From positions 1 to 53,923 of the forward strand of contig JAICIE010000009.1 of NCBI GenBank assembly GCA_025924515.1: 53,923 nt of DNA, written 5' to 3'. Each line of letters starts with the position of its first letter. Position 1 is the first letter of the stretch. Source of the DNA: Jatrophihabitans sp. Its GTDB lineage: Bacteria > Actinomycetota > Actinomycetes > Mycobacteriales > Jatrophihabitantaceae. The notes under the pieces were generated by a model. The model did no database searches, had not been told where the DNA came from, and saw only the letters and a list, made by a program, of their open reading frames with translations. Positions 1 through 8,242 of the stretch are shown here, piece by piece. Position numbers and translations under genes: made by a program.

Positions 1-1
1 G

Positions 2-898
2 AACGACAACAAGTTCGCGGCGCTGAACTCGGCCGTCTGGTCGGGCGGCTCGTTCATCTGGGTGCCGCCGGGCGTCCGGGTCGAGATCCCGCTCCAGGCT
101 TACTTCCGCATCAACGTCGAGAATATGGGGCAGTTCGAGCGGACCCTGATCATCGTCGACGAGGGCGCATACGTGCACTACGTCGAGGGCTGCACCGCGC
201 CGATCTACTCCAGCGACTCGCTGCACTCCGCGGTCGTCGAGATCATCGTCAAGAAGGACGCGCGCTGCCGCTACACGACCATCCAGAACTGGTCGAACAA
301 CGTCTACAACCTCGTCACCAAGCGGGCCAAGGCCGAGGCCGGCGCGACGATGGAGTGGATCGACGGCAACATCGGTTCCAAGGTCACGATGAAGTATCCG
401 GCGGTGTGGCTCACCGGCGAGCACGCCAAGGGCGAGGTCCTGTCCATCGCCTTCGCCGGCGAGGGCCAGCACCAGGACGCGGGCGCGAAGATGCTGCACC
501 TCGCGCCGCACACGTCCTCGACCATCATCTCGAAGTCGGTGGCGCGAGGAGGAGGACGCACCTCTTACCGAGGGTTGGTCCAGGTCAACAAGGGCGCGCA
601 CTCTTCGGCGTCGACCGTGAAGTGCGATGCCCTGCTCGTCGACGCGATCAGCCGGTCCGACACCTACCCGTACGTCGACGTCCGCGAGGACGACGTGTCC
701 ATGGGGCACGAGGCCACGGTGAGCAAGGTCAGCGAGGACCAGCTCTTCTACCTGATGAGCCGCGGGCTGTCCGAGGACGAAGCCATGGCGATGGTCGTGC
801 GCGGGTTCGTCGAGCCCATCGCGCGAGAACTGCCGATGGAATACGCACTCGAGCTCAACCGCCTGATCGAGCTGCAGATGGAAGGCGCCGTCGGATGA
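2..898 (+). CDS. sufB: SufB, Fe-S cluster scaffold subunit (5' end outside window)
   Basis: C-terminal 298 residues of SufB, the core scaffold of the SufBCD complex that builds Fe-S clusters in the cytosol. The frame is open from base 2, so the true start lies upstream. Family landmarks seen are VPPGV near the start, the HYVEGC motif, the VKCD cysteine region and the HEATVSKV glutamate region, then the conserved C-terminal SRGLSEDEA helix. Those last two regions hold the Cys/Glu cluster-assembly residues known from E. coli SufB. SufB of M. tuberculosis carries an intein; the visible part here is uninterrupted, though the missing N-terminal part cannot be judged. The stop overlaps the sufD start as ATGA, indicating translational coupling in the suf operon. 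Confidence 0.97.
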   Translation, partial: NDNKFAALNSAVWSGGSFIWVPPGVRVEIPLQAYFRINVENMGQFERTLIIVDEGAYVHYVEGCTAPIYSSDSLHSAVVEIIVKKDARCRYTTIQNWSNNVYNLVTKRAKAEAGATMEWIDGNIGSKVTMKYPAVWLTGEHAKGEVLSIAFAGEGQHQDAGAKMLHLAPHTSSTIISKSVARGGGRTSYRGLVQVNKGAHSSASTVKCDALLVDAISRSDTYPYVDVREDDVSMGHEATVSKVSEDQLFYLMSRGLSEDEAMAMVVRGFVEPIARELPMEYALELNRLIELQMEGAVG

Positions 899-2073
899 CC
901 TTGGTCCACGACCGCCCGCACTCTCACGGCGGGCCGACCGGCTCGCCGTCCGAGCGCTTCACCTCGAGGAATCCGAACGACTTCGCCGTGCCGTCCACCC
1001 ACGACGAGGACTGGCGGTTCACGCCGCTCGCACGGATCCGCTCGTTCTTCGAACCTTTCCAACCGGACGCGGTGATCGAAGGCGAGCACAGCGTTCCCGA
1101 CGGCGTCACGGTCGACCGCGTCGACCCGCCGACGGTGGCGGCGTTCGGGTCGGTGCTGGCCCCGGCCGACCGGGTGAGCGCGCTCGCCATGACCCATGCG
1201 CACAGTGGGCTGCACGTCCGCGTCGCACCCGGCGCCGAGCCGGCGCAGCCGGTGCTGATCCGCCGCACCGGCGTCAGCGGCCGCGGCTACGCCCATCACG
1301 TCCTCGAGGTGGGGCCGAACGCCAAGGTCACCATCGTCGTCGACAACGGCGGTGCGCTGACCCTGGCCTCGAATTTCGAGATCTCCGTCGGCGACGGCGC
1401 CAGCCTGACCTTCGTCTCGGTCAACGCCGCGGATCCCGGGGCGGTGCAGCTCGAGAGCCACGCCGCTCTGGTCGGACGCGACGCGCGCTACCGGCACATC
1501 AGCGCCACCCTCGGCGGCGGCGTCGTCCGGATCCTCCCGACGGTTCGCTTCTCCGGTCGCGGCGGGCGGGCCGAGCTCATCGGCGTCAGCTACGCCGACT
1601 CCGGACAGCACGTGGAGAGCCGGCTGTTCGTCGACCACTCAGTGCCGGACTGCCGCTCGAACGTCCTCTACAAGAACGCATTGGAAGGCGACGGCGCCCG
1701 CACGGTCTGGGTCGGCGACGTGCGGATCCGTCCGGCGGCGACCGGCACCGACACCTACGAGCTCAATCGCAACCTGCTGCTGTCCGACGGCGCCCGCGCG
1801 GACTCAGTGCCCAACCTCGAGATCGAGACCGGCGAGATCGCCGGCGCCGGACACGCCAGCGCCACGGGACGATTCGACGACCTCCAATTGTTCTACCTCC
1901 AGTCGCGCGGAATCCCCGCGGACGAAGCCCGGCGCCTGGTGGTACGCGGATTCTTCGCCGACGTGGTGCACCGCATGGGTCTGCCGGACCTCGAAGACCG
2001 ACTGATGACCGCCATCGAGACCCGCCTCGGCGTCTCGATCGACAAGAACGGGACTGAAGAGACCTACGCATGA
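895..2073 (+). CDS. sufD: SufD, Fe-S cluster assembly subunit
   Basis: 392-residue SufD, the SufB paralogue that pairs with SufB and SufC in the scaffold complex. The start is the ATG at 895, overlapping the sufB stop as ATGA; an open frame continues further upstream but lies antiparallel to SufB logic and gives no SufD similarity. The C-terminal core shows the family pattern [21 protein letters not shown] followed by [14 protein letters not shown], which parallels the SufB C-terminus. A proline/histidine-rich N-terminus is typical of actinobacterial SufD. It ends overlapping sufC by ATGA. Length fits the family. Confidence 0.96.
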   Translation: MTLVHDRPHSHGGPTGSPSERFTSRNPNDFAVPSTHDEDWRFTPLARIRSFFEPFQPDAVIEGEHSVPDGVTVDRVDPPTVAAFGSVLAPADRVSALAMTHAHSGLHVRVAPGAEPAQPVLIRRTGVSGRGYAHHVLEVGPNAKVTIVVDNGGALTLASNFEISVGDGASLTFVSVNAADPGAVQLESHAALVGRDARYRHISATLGGGVVRILPTVRFSGRGGRAELIGVSYADSGQHVESRLFVDHSVPDCRSNVLYKNALEGDGARTVWVGDVRIRPAATGTDTYELNRNLLLSDGARADSVPNLEIETGEIAGAGHASATGRFDDLQLFYLQSRGIPADEARRLVVRGFFADVVHRMGLPDLEDRLMTAIETRLGVSIDKNGTEETYA

Positions 2074-2825
2074 GCGTTCTCGAGATTCACAACCTGCACG
2101 TTTCCGCCGGCGACCAGCCGATCCTGAAGGGCGTCGACCTGACGGTCCGCTCGGGTGAAACCCACGCGATCATGGGTCCGAACGGGTCCGGCAAGTCCAC
2201 CCTGGCGTACTCCATCGCGGGCCACCCGAAGTACACGGTGACACAGGGTTCGGTCCTGCTCGACGGTCATGACGTGCTGGCGATGACGGTCGACGAACGC
2301 GCCCGCGCCGGCCTGTTCCTGGCGATGCAGTACCCGGTCGAGGTCCCGGGCGTCTCGGTGTCGAACTTCCTCCGCTCGGCGGTCACGGCCGTCCGGGGCG
2401 AGGCGCCGAAGCTGCGCACCTGGGTCAAGGAGGTGAACGGGGCGATGACCTCCTTGGAAATGGACCGTGCATTCGCCGAGCGCAACGTCAACGAGGGCTT
2501 TTCCGGCGGCGAGAAGAAGCGCCACGAGATCCTGCAGCTCGAGCTGCTCAAGCCGAAGATCGCGGTGCTCGACGAGACCGACTCCGGCCTCGACGTCGAC
2601 GCGTTGCGGGTGGTCTCCGCCGGAGTCAACCGGGTGCGTGAGACCGGGATCGGCACTCTTCTGATCACCCACTACACCCGGATCCTGCGCTACATCGAGC
2701 CCGATTTCGTGCACGTCTTCTACGACGGCCGCATCGTCGAGTCCGGCGGCAAGCAGCTCGCCGACCAGCTCGAGGAAGAGGGCTACGCGCGCTTCACCGG
2801 CGTGCAGGAGACGGCGAAGGCCTGA
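2070..2825 (+). CDS. sufC: SufC, ABC-type ATPase of the SUF complex
   Basis: 251-residue ABC ATPase that energises SufBCD; it is soluble and not a transporter. Walker A GPNGSGKST lies at residues 36-44, the signature FSGGEKKR at 144-151 and Walker B with DETDSGLD at about 163-174. The SGGEKKR form of the signature and the ETDSGLD run are diagnostic of SufC rather than of transport ATPases. The ATG at 2070 overlaps the sufD stop, and sufS begins two bases after the sufC stop, so the order B-D-C-S is one tightly coupled operon. Confidence 0.98.
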   Translation: MSVLEIHNLHVSAGDQPILKGVDLTVRSGETHAIMGPNGSGKSTLAYSIAGHPKYTVTQGSVLLDGHDVLAMTVDERARAGLFLAMQYPVEVPGVSVSNFLRSAVTAVRGEAPKLRTWVKEVNGAMTSLEMDRAFAERNVNEGFSGGEKKRHEILQLELLKPKIAVLDETDSGLDVDALRVVSAGVNRVRETGIGTLLITHYTRILRYIEPDFVHVFYDGRIVESGGKQLADQLEEEGYARFTGVQETAKA

Positions 2826-2827
2826 GC

Positions 2828-4081
2828 ATGTCGTTCGACGTGGAAACGGTCCGCAAGGACTTCCCGATCCTCTCTCGGGAGGTCCACGGCGTGCCGCTGG
2901 TTTACCTCGACAGCGCCAACAGCGCGCAGAAGCCGCAGGTCGTCATCGACGCCGAGGCGGATCTGTACGCCAACCACTACGCCAACACCGCCCGCGCGGT
3001 GCACACCCTCGGCAGCGAGGTCACGACCGCCTACGAAGCGGCCCGGGACAAGGTCGCAGGGTTTCTGAACGCTCCGTCGCGCGACGAGGTGATATTCACC
3101 CGCAACATCACCGAAGCGCTCAACCTGCTGGCGTACAGCTTCGGCAACGCGACGTGGTTTCCGGGAGCGGAGAAGTTTCGGATCGGGCCGGGCGACGAGA
3201 TCGTCGTCACCGAGATGGAACACCACTCGAACCTGGTCCCGTGGCAGCTGCTTGCGCAGCGCACCGGGGCAACGTTCCGCTGGATCCCGATCGACGACGA
3301 GGGGCGCCTGGTCGACTCGGCCATCGACGAAGTGATCACCGAGCGCACCAGGCTGGTGTCGTTCGTGTACCAGTCGAACGCGCTCGGCACCATCAACCCG
3401 GTGCAGCGCATCGTCGCTCGCGCGAACGCGGTCGGTGCGTACACGATCGTCGACGCCGCCCAGGCCGCGCCGCACCTGCCGCTCGACGTGCAGGCGCTCG
3501 GCGCGGATTTCGTCGCCTTCACCGGCCACAAGCTCTACGGTCCGAGCGGGGTCGGCGTTCTCTGGGGGCGCTACGAGCTCTTGGCCGATCTGCCGCCGTT
3601 CCTCGGTGGCGGAGAAATGATCGAGACCGTCGCGATGGAGGGCAGCACGTTCGCCGCGCCGCCGTCCCGTTTCGAGGCGGGTACACCGATGATCGCCCAG
3701 GCCGTCGCGCTCGGCACCGCCGTCGACTATGTGACGAACCTCGGCATCACCAATATCCGCGAGCACGAGAAAGCACTCACGGGCTACGCCCTCGAGGGAC
3801 TGCGAGGCATTCCGGGCGTGCGGATCGTGGGTCCACGCGACAACGTCGACCGGGGCGCGACGATCTCGTTCACACTCGCCGGGGTGCACCCGCACGATGT
3901 CGCCCAGTTGCTCGACGAGCGCGGCATCGCCGTGCGCGCCGGGCACCACTGCGCCCGCCCGGTGTGCGTGCGGTACGGCGTGCCGGCGACCACTCGGGCG
4001 TCCTTCGGCGTCTACACGACGCTCGACGAGGTCGACCAGTTGGTGCAGGGCGTCGAGAGCGTCCGTCGGACATTCGGGTAG
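2828..4081 (+). CDS. sufS: SufS-type cysteine desulfurase
   Basis: 417-residue PLP-dependent group II cysteine desulfurase, which releases sulfur from cysteine as a persulfide for the SUF scaffold. The PLP lysine is in FTGHKLYGPSG (K235) and the catalytic cysteine is in RAGHHCARP (C375). DSANSAQKP at the N-terminus, where many homologues have DxAATSQKP, is the usual SufS/CsdA opening. The gene is the fourth of the suf operon. Its stop is followed eight bases later by an 85-bp repeat that separates it from sufU, whereas the earlier suf junctions are overlapping or nearly so. Confidence 0.97.
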   Translation: MSFDVETVRKDFPILSREVHGVPLVYLDSANSAQKPQVVIDAEADLYANHYANTARAVHTLGSEVTTAYEAARDKVAGFLNAPSRDEVIFTRNITEALNLLAYSFGNATWFPGAEKFRIGPGDEIVVTEMEHHSNLVPWQLLAQRTGATFRWIPIDDEGRLVDSAIDEVITERTRLVSFVYQSNALGTINPVQRIVARANAVGAYTIVDAAQAAPHLPLDVQALGADFVAFTGHKLYGPSGVGVLWGRYELLADLPPFLGGGEMIETVAMEGSTFAAPPSRFEAGTPMIAQAVALGTAVDYVTNLGITNIREHEKALTGYALEGLRGIPGVRIVGPRDNVDRGATISFTLAGVHPHDVAQLLDERGIAVRAGHHCARPVCVRYGVPATTRASFGVYTTLDEVDQLVQGVESVRRTFG

Positions 4082-4089
4082 GTGCAGCA

Positions 4090-4173
4090 ATGAGCGAGGC
4101 TTGCCGAGCGAATCAGTGTCGCAGCGCGGTGGGAGCCTCATTCGCGCCCGGAGCGAAGCGAGGACGCGAATGA
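4090..4173 (+). CDS. Mini-ORF of 27 codons spanning repeat copy A
   Basis: ATG at 4090, TGA at 4171-4173, the latter overlapping the sufU ATG at 4170 as ATGA. The peptide begins MSEACRANQ and ends APGAKRGRE. It differs from the copy B peptide at 10 of 27 positions, more than expected if the peptide itself were under selection. The likely job is to carry ribosomes from the sufS stop through the element to the sufU start; whether the peptide is stable or functional is unknown. Confidence 0.5.
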   Translation: MSEACRANQCRSAVGASFAPGAKRGRE

Positions 4174-4174
4174 G
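4090..4174 (+). repeat. MIRU-like intergenic element, copy A (sufS-sufU junction)
   Basis: 85-bp unit that starts and ends with ATGAG and matches copy B at 4640-4724 in 74 of 85 positions with no gaps. Its right end is the start codon of sufU. It contains a 10-bp perfect inverted repeat, 4137-4146 (CTCATTCGCG) with 4165-4174 (CGCGAATGAG), so the start codon lies in the 3' arm of an RNA stem. A second, partly exclusive pairing is GAGGCT 4096-4101 with AGCCTC 4134-4139. Position at a stop/start junction, size and internal mini-ORF match the mycobacterial MIRU class by architecture; sequence homology to published MIRUs was not tested. Confidence 0.85.
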
Positions 4175-4643
4175 TGCGCCGATCGATTCCATGTACCAGC
4201 AGATAATCCTGGATCACTACAAAAATCCTTCGCACCACGGCCTGCTCGACGACTTCGACGCCGAGGTTCATCACGTCAATCCCACCTGCGGTGACGAGGT
4301 GACGCTTCGGCTGAAGGTCAAGGACGGCGAGATCACGGACCTCGGCTGGGACGGCGAGGGCTGTTCGATCAGCCAGGCCTCGACCTCGGTCATGAGCGAC
4401 CTCGTCGTCGGAAAGCCGGTGGCCGACGCCCTCGCGGTACAGCAGCGATTCCTCGAACTGATGCAGTCCCGCGGTCAGGGCGAGCTCACCGACCGGGACG
4501 AGGAGCAGCTTGACGACGCGGTGGCTTTCGAAGGCGTCTCGAAATACCCGGCGCGCGTCAAGTGCGCGCTGCTGGGATGGATGGCTATGAAGAGTGCGGT
4601 CGCCGAAGCAGGTTGGGCCGACACCGAGGAGGTAGCCGGATGA
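4170..4643 (+). CDS. sufU: SufU, sulfur-transfer / scaffold partner of SufS
   Basis: 157-residue SufU of the IscU-like fold, which accepts sulfur from SufS in Gram-positive SUF systems. Zinc/cluster ligands are visible as C40-G-D42, C65 in GEGCSISQAS and C132 in RVKCALLGW. The ~20-residue insertion separating SufU from IscU is present after residue 95. The start is the ATG at 4170, which is also the right end of repeat copy A; GAGG at 4160-4163 is a suitably spaced ribosome site. The stop TGA at 4641 lies inside the left end of repeat copy B. Confidence 0.96.
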   Translation: MSAPIDSMYQQIILDHYKNPSHHGLLDDFDAEVHHVNPTCGDEVTLRLKVKDGEITDLGWDGEGCSISQASTSVMSDLVVGKPVADALAVQQRFLELMQSRGQGELTDRDEEQLDDAVAFEGVSKYPARVKCALLGWMAMKSAVAEAGWADTEEVAG

Positions 4644-4723
4644 GCGAGGCTGGCCGAGCGAATCAATGGTGCAGCGCGGATGAAGCCTCGTCCGCGCCCG
4701 GAGCGGAGCGAGGACGCGGATGA
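4640..4723 (+). CDS. Mini-ORF of 27 codons spanning repeat copy B
   Basis: ATG at 4640 overlaps the sufU stop (ATGA), and TGA at 4721-4723 overlaps the ATG of the next gene at 4720. The peptide begins MSEAGRANQ and ends APGAERGRG. Length and both overlaps are the same as in copy A, so the reading frame across the element is kept in both copies. Translation would connect sufU to sufT. Confidence 0.5.
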   Translation: MSEAGRANQWCSADEASSAPGAERGRG

Positions 4724-4724
4724 G
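4640..4724 (+). repeat. MIRU-like intergenic element, copy B (sufU-sufT junction)
   Basis: Same length as copy A with 11 substitutions and no gaps. Both ends read GGATGAGCGAGG, a 12-bp direct repeat (4638-4649 and 4718-4729). Deleting one repeat plus the interior would restore an ATGA overlap between sufU and the next gene. The stem 4687-4696 (CTCGTCCGCG) with 4715-4724 (CGCGGATGAG) replaces a T-A pair of copy A by C-G and an A-U by G.U, so the pairing is kept although both arms changed. Confidence 0.85.
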
Positions 4725-5064
4725 CGAGGTCACATTGCCGTCGCGCGACGACGTCGATGAGGCGCTGCGCGACGTCGTCGACCCGGAACTGGGCATCAAC
4801 GTCGTGGATCTGGGCCTCATCTACGACGTCCAGATCGGCGAGAGCGAGAACGGTCCGGTCGTCACGGTCGATATGACGCTGACCTCCGCCGCCTGCCCGC
4901 TGACCGACGTGATCGAGGACCAGGCGGACTCGGCGCTGTGCGGTGGCCCGAAGCCGCTGGCCACCGAAGTGCGGATCAACTGGGTCTGGATGCCGCCGTG
5001 GGGCCCGGAGAAGATCACCGACGAAGGACGAGAGCAGCTGCGCGCGCTCGGCTTCAACGTCTGA
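4720..5064 (+). CDS. sufT: SufT / MIP18-family (DUF59) Fe-S maturation protein
   Basis: 114-residue DUF59 protein, the last gene of the suf operon and the positional counterpart of M. tuberculosis Rv1466. The family signature DPELGINVVDLGLIY starts at residue 21 and the conserved TSAACPL with its reactive cysteine (C59) follows. Family members help deliver or mature Fe-S clusters on client proteins. The start ATG at 4720 is fixed by repeat copy B, whose mini-ORF stop overlaps it. No transcription terminator with a T-run is visible downstream; a 6-bp GC hairpin lies at 5088-5105 before the convergent peptidase gene. Confidence 0.93.
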   Translation: MSEVTLPSRDDVDEALRDVVDPELGINVVDLGLIYDVQIGESENGPVVTVDMTLTSAACPLTDVIEDQADSALCGGPKPLATEVRINWVWMPPWGPEKITDEGREQLRALGFNV

Positions 5065-5144
5065 CCGACTCGGGCAGCCTGCAGGTCCGCGGCCCCGCCG
5101 AGGGCCGTCCCGGGGTATCGATCGACGACGACGAACGGCGCAGG

Positions 5145-6077
5145 CTAACCCAAGCTGTTCGTACTGAACGTGTCGCACGCTTGTGGGTCGCCGGTGCGAT
5201 AGCCCGTGGTGAACCACTTCTCGCGCTGGGCGGACGTGCCGTGGGTGAAGGAGCTCCGGTCGACCCGGCCGCTGCCGAGGTGGGTCTGGATGTAGTCGTC
5301 GCCGATCCGCGAGGCCGCATCGAGCGCGCGGTTGACGTCCTCGCGGGTGATGTTGCTGATCAGCACCTGACCGTCCGGGCCGGGCGTGGTGGTGGCGTGG
5401 TTGGCCCAGACGCCCGCATAGCAGTCGGCCTGCAACTCCAGACGGACGGAGCCGGATTTGGGTCCGGCGACTCCGGCCTGCACCTTCGACTCGGTACCCA
5501 GCAAGTCTTGCACGTGGTGGCCGTATTCGTGGGCGAGCACGTACGCGTCGACGAAAAGGCCGCCCTTTGCGTGGAACTGGGTGCGGAGGTCGTCGTAGAA
5601 GCTCAGGTCGATGTAGACCCGTTTGTCGGCGGGACAGTAGAACGGGCCCATTCCGCTGCTGGCCTGGCCGCACCCCGTTCTGATCGAGTTGGTGAACCAC
5701 ACCGTCGGCGCGTCGACGTACCGGGCGCCGAGCTGGGGGAGCTCGCGCGTCCAGTACTGCTGGATGGAATCGATGTCCGCGACCACCGCGCAGTCCAGGT
5801 TGCTGTTGGCGTCGGCGCCCGTGCGGCATTCCTGCGCGACGTCGCCGTTGGTCGCGGCGTTCGCGTTGCTCCCGGACCCGAGCGAATCGAGCACGGTTCC
5901 CGTCGACCCGCCGCCGCCGCCGGACGTGAACTGCACCACCAGGTAGATGATCAGTCCCACGATGCCCAGGCCGCCTCCGCCGAAGGCGATCGGCATGCCG
6001 CCGAACCCGCCGCCGCCGGATCCGCGGGCGTCGCTGATGTCGGAGGCGTCCAGGTCGGCCCGGTCGTTGTACTGCAT
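5145..6077 (-). CDS. YpfJ-like neutral zinc metallopeptidase, membrane-anchored
   Basis: 310-residue protein of the YpfJ/KPN_02809 family. The order is a short cytosolic N-terminus, a Gly-rich stretch at 20-36, one membrane helix at about 36-51, a Gly/Ser spacer, then an extracytoplasmic peptidase domain. The zinc motif HEYGH is at 183-187 (HExxH form) with a downstream LELQADCYAGVWA helix supplying the third ligand. Substrate is unknown for the family. It faces the suf operon convergently and is divergent from the ABC-F gene. A purine-rich GAAAGG site precedes the ATG by about 9 nt. Confidence 0.92.
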   Translation of the reverse strand: MQYNDRADLDASDISDARGSGGGGFGGMPIAFGGGGLGIVGLIIYLVVQFTSGGGGGSTGTVLDSLGSGSNANAATNGDVAQECRTGADANSNLDCAVVADIDSIQQYWTRELPQLGARYVDAPTVWFTNSIRTGCGQASSGMGPFYCPADKRVYIDLSFYDDLRTQFHAKGGLFVDAYVLAHEYGHHVQDLLGTESKVQAGVAGPKSGSVRLELQADCYAGVWANHATTTPGPDGQVLISNITREDVNRALDAASRIGDDYIQTHLGSGRVDRSSFTHGTSAQREKWFTTGYRTGDPQACDTFSTNSLG

Positions 6078-6170
6078 GCGCGCTGCCTTTCAGAAGCCGT
6101 TTGCCGCTCGATCACGCCGGTACCCTGATCCAGGGGAACCGTCGACCCGCTTACCTACCCAGAGAGTCCT

Positions 6171-7790
6171 GTGATCACCGCCACCGATCTCGAGCTGCGC
6201 GCCGGAGCCCGGGTGTTGCTCGAGCCGATGACGCTGCGCGTCCAGCGCGGCGACCGGATCGGGCTCGTCGGGCGCAACGGAGCGGGCAAGACCACGACGT
6301 TGCGGGTCTTCGCGGGCGAGTCCTTGCCGCACGCGGGAAAGCTCGACCGCATCGGGCCGGTCGGCTACCTCCCACAGGACCCGCGCACCGGCGATCTCGA
6401 TGTGACCGCCCGTGACCGCGTGCTCTCGGCCCGTGGCCTGGACGTTCTCGTGACCGACATCGCGAAGGTGCAGGTGCAGCTGGCCGAACGTCCCGACGAC
6501 GGGGCGCTCGTCCGCCGCTACGGGGTGCTCGAGGAGCGCTTCTCCGCCCTGGGCGGCTACGCGGCCGAGAGCGAGGCGGCGCGCATCTGCGCGAACCTCG
6601 GTCTGCCCGACCGCGTGCTCGGACAGCCGCTCGGCACCCTTTCCGGCGGGCAGCGCCGGCGGGTCGAGCTGGCCCGGATCCTGTTCGCGGACTCCGGCGG
6701 CGAGCCGACCACGTTGTTGCTGGACGAGCCGACGAACCACCTCGACGCCGACTCGATCACCTGGCTGCGGGACTTCCTCCGGCAGCACACCGGTGGCCTC
6801 GTCCTCATCTCGCACGACGTCTCGTTGCTCGATGCGGTGGTGAACAAGGTCTGGTATCTCGACGCGAACCGCTCGACGGTGGACCTTTACAACGTCGGCT
6901 GGAAGGCGTACCTCCAGCAGCGCGAAACCGACGAGCGGCGCCGCCACCGGGAACGGCTCAACGCCGAGCGGAAGATCGAGGCATTGCGCACCCAGGCCGA
7001 CAAGATGCGCGCCAAGGCGACCAAGGCCCGCGCGGCCCACCAGATGGACCGGCGCGCGGCGGCGCTGTCAGCCGGTCTCGGCGAGATTCGTGCGCACGAC
7101 AAGGTGGCTCGGCCGCGCTTCCCCAGCCCGGCACCCTGCGGACGGACTCCGCTGACCGCGGAGGGCCTCTCGAAGAGCTACGGGTCGCTCGAGGTGTTCG
7201 CCGACGTCGACCTCGCGGTCGACCGCGGAGCCCGTGTCGTCGTCCTGGGCCTCAACGGCGCCGGCAAGACGACCCTGTTGCGCCTTCTCGCCGGGTTGGA
7301 GCCCCCGGACACGGGCCAGGTCGTTCCCGGACACGGGCTGCGGCTCGGGTACTACGCGCAAGAGCACGAGACGCTCGACCACGACCGCACCGTGCTCGAA
7401 AACATGAGGACGGCAGCGCTCACGGTCGGACGGGCGGATCTGACCGATACGGAGCTGCGGCGCATCCTCGGCGCCTTCCTGTTCTCCGGTGACGATGTCG
7501 ACAAGCCGGCCGGTGTGCTGTCCGGCGGCGAGAAGACGCGGCTGGCGCTCGCGATGCTGGTGACCAGCGCGGCCAACCTGCTGCTGCTCGACGAACCGAC
7601 CAACAACCTCGACCCGGTCAGCCGTCAGCAGGTTCTCGATGCCCTGCGCACCTACGCCGGCGCGATCGTGCTGGTAACGCACGACGAGGGGGCCGTCGAG
7701 GCACTCTCGCCGGAGAAGGTGATCCTCCTGCCCGACGGCATCGAGGACGCGTGGAGCTCCGACCTCAACGACTTGGTGGCGCTGGCCTGA
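6171..7790 (+). CDS. ABC-F family ATPase (ribosome-associated type)
   Basis: 539-residue soluble protein with two ABC domains and no membrane segments. Walker A sequences are GRNGAGKT (34-41) and GLNGAGKT in the second half; signatures are LSGGQRRR and LSGGEKTR; Walker B boxes are LLLDEPTNHLD and LLLDEPTNNLD. The charged linker between them, rich in Arg/Lys/Glu, is the P-site tRNA interaction motif of ABC-F translation factors. Position matches M. tuberculosis Rv1473, once called a macrolide exporter component; a translation role is more likely, with antibiotic protection possible but not shown. GTG start with GAGAG just upstream; a TACCCT box at 6121-6126 could be its -10. Confidence 0.93.
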   Translation: MITATDLELRAGARVLLEPMTLRVQRGDRIGLVGRNGAGKTTTLRVFAGESLPHAGKLDRIGPVGYLPQDPRTGDLDVTARDRVLSARGLDVLVTDIAKVQVQLAERPDDGALVRRYGVLEERFSALGGYAAESEAARICANLGLPDRVLGQPLGTLSGGQRRRVELARILFADSGGEPTTLLLDEPTNHLDADSITWLRDFLRQHTGGLVLISHDVSLLDAVVNKVWYLDANRSTVDLYNVGWKAYLQQRETDERRRHRERLNAERKIEALRTQADKMRAKATKARAAHQMDRRAAALSAGLGEIRAHDKVARPRFPSPAPCGRTPLTAEGLSKSYGSLEVFADVDLAVDRGARVVVLGLNGAGKTTLLRLLAGLEPPDTGQVVPGHGLRLGYYAQEHETLDHDRTVLENMRTAALTVGRADLTDTELRRILGAFLFSGDDVDKPAGVLSGGEKTRLALAMLVTSAANLLLLDEPTNNLDPVSRQQVLDALRTYAGAIVLVTHDEGAVEALSPEKVILLPDGIEDAWSSDLNDLVALA

Positions 7791-7921
7791 GCGCCTCCCG
7801 GTGCAGGACTGACATTGATCACACGCGAGGACGCTGGCACGCAATAGCCGACTCAGTAAAGATCAAACCGGCACAACGCTCCCATCCGCAGTCCGGAGCC
7901 GACCTCCTCAGCGCGTCGGTA

Positions 7922-7951
7922 TTGCCGCAGGGGGGACGAAACTGCTATCTA
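7922..7951 (+). promoter_or_regulatory. Candidate promoter for the small HTH gene
   Basis: TTGCCG at 7922-7927 and TATCTA at 7946-7951 are separated by 18 bp, a normal sigma-70 type layout, 71 bp ahead of the HTH start codon. The 232-bp gap after the ABC-F gene is AT-richer than its surroundings and otherwise holds no gene. Confidence 0.45.
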
Positions 7952-8022
7952 TCGCAATCACCGAGACGGTGCGCCGCAGTCCACATCGCGCCCCACCCGA
8001 CGTTGCCAGAGAGAGGCAGCCA

Positions 8023-8238
8023 ATGGTCACACTGAAGAAGGGCGCGCGGATCACCGGCGCCGACCGAAACAAGCTCGCGGCAGAACTCCGGAAGTCCTAC
8101 GACAAGGGCAAGAGCATCCGGGAGCTCGCCGACCAACACGGACGGTCGTACGGGTTCGTGCACCGCGTGTTGTCGGAGTCCGGGGTGACCTTGCGCGGGC
8201 GCGGCGGCGCGACCCGCACCAAGGCGAAGGCGAAGTAA
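8023..8238 (+). CDS. Small helix-turn-helix protein (Rv1473A-like)
   Basis: 71-residue basic protein. The centre, KSIRELADQHGRSYGFVHRVLSESG, has the spacing of a DNA-binding helix-turn-helix, and the tail is Arg/Lys-rich (RTKAKAK). The same small regulator follows the ABC-F gene in M. tuberculosis (Rv1473A), so synteny supports the call. ATG at 8023 is chosen over an upstream in-frame start because GAGAGG lies just ahead and the homologous N-terminus begins MVTLKKGARI. Its regulon is unknown. Confidence 0.85.
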   Translation: MVTLKKGARITGADRNKLAAELRKSYDKGKSIRELADQHGRSYGFVHRVLSESGVTLRGRGGATRTKAKAK

Positions 8239-8242
8239 CGCG

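Noticed and set aside
2-898. SufB intein as in M. tuberculosis
   Set aside because: The visible part of SufB, including the VEGC region, is continuous; the upstream part is outside the window.
5088-5105. Terminator between sufT and the zinc peptidase
   Set aside because: Only a 6-bp GC stem without a U-run; too weak in sequence of this composition.
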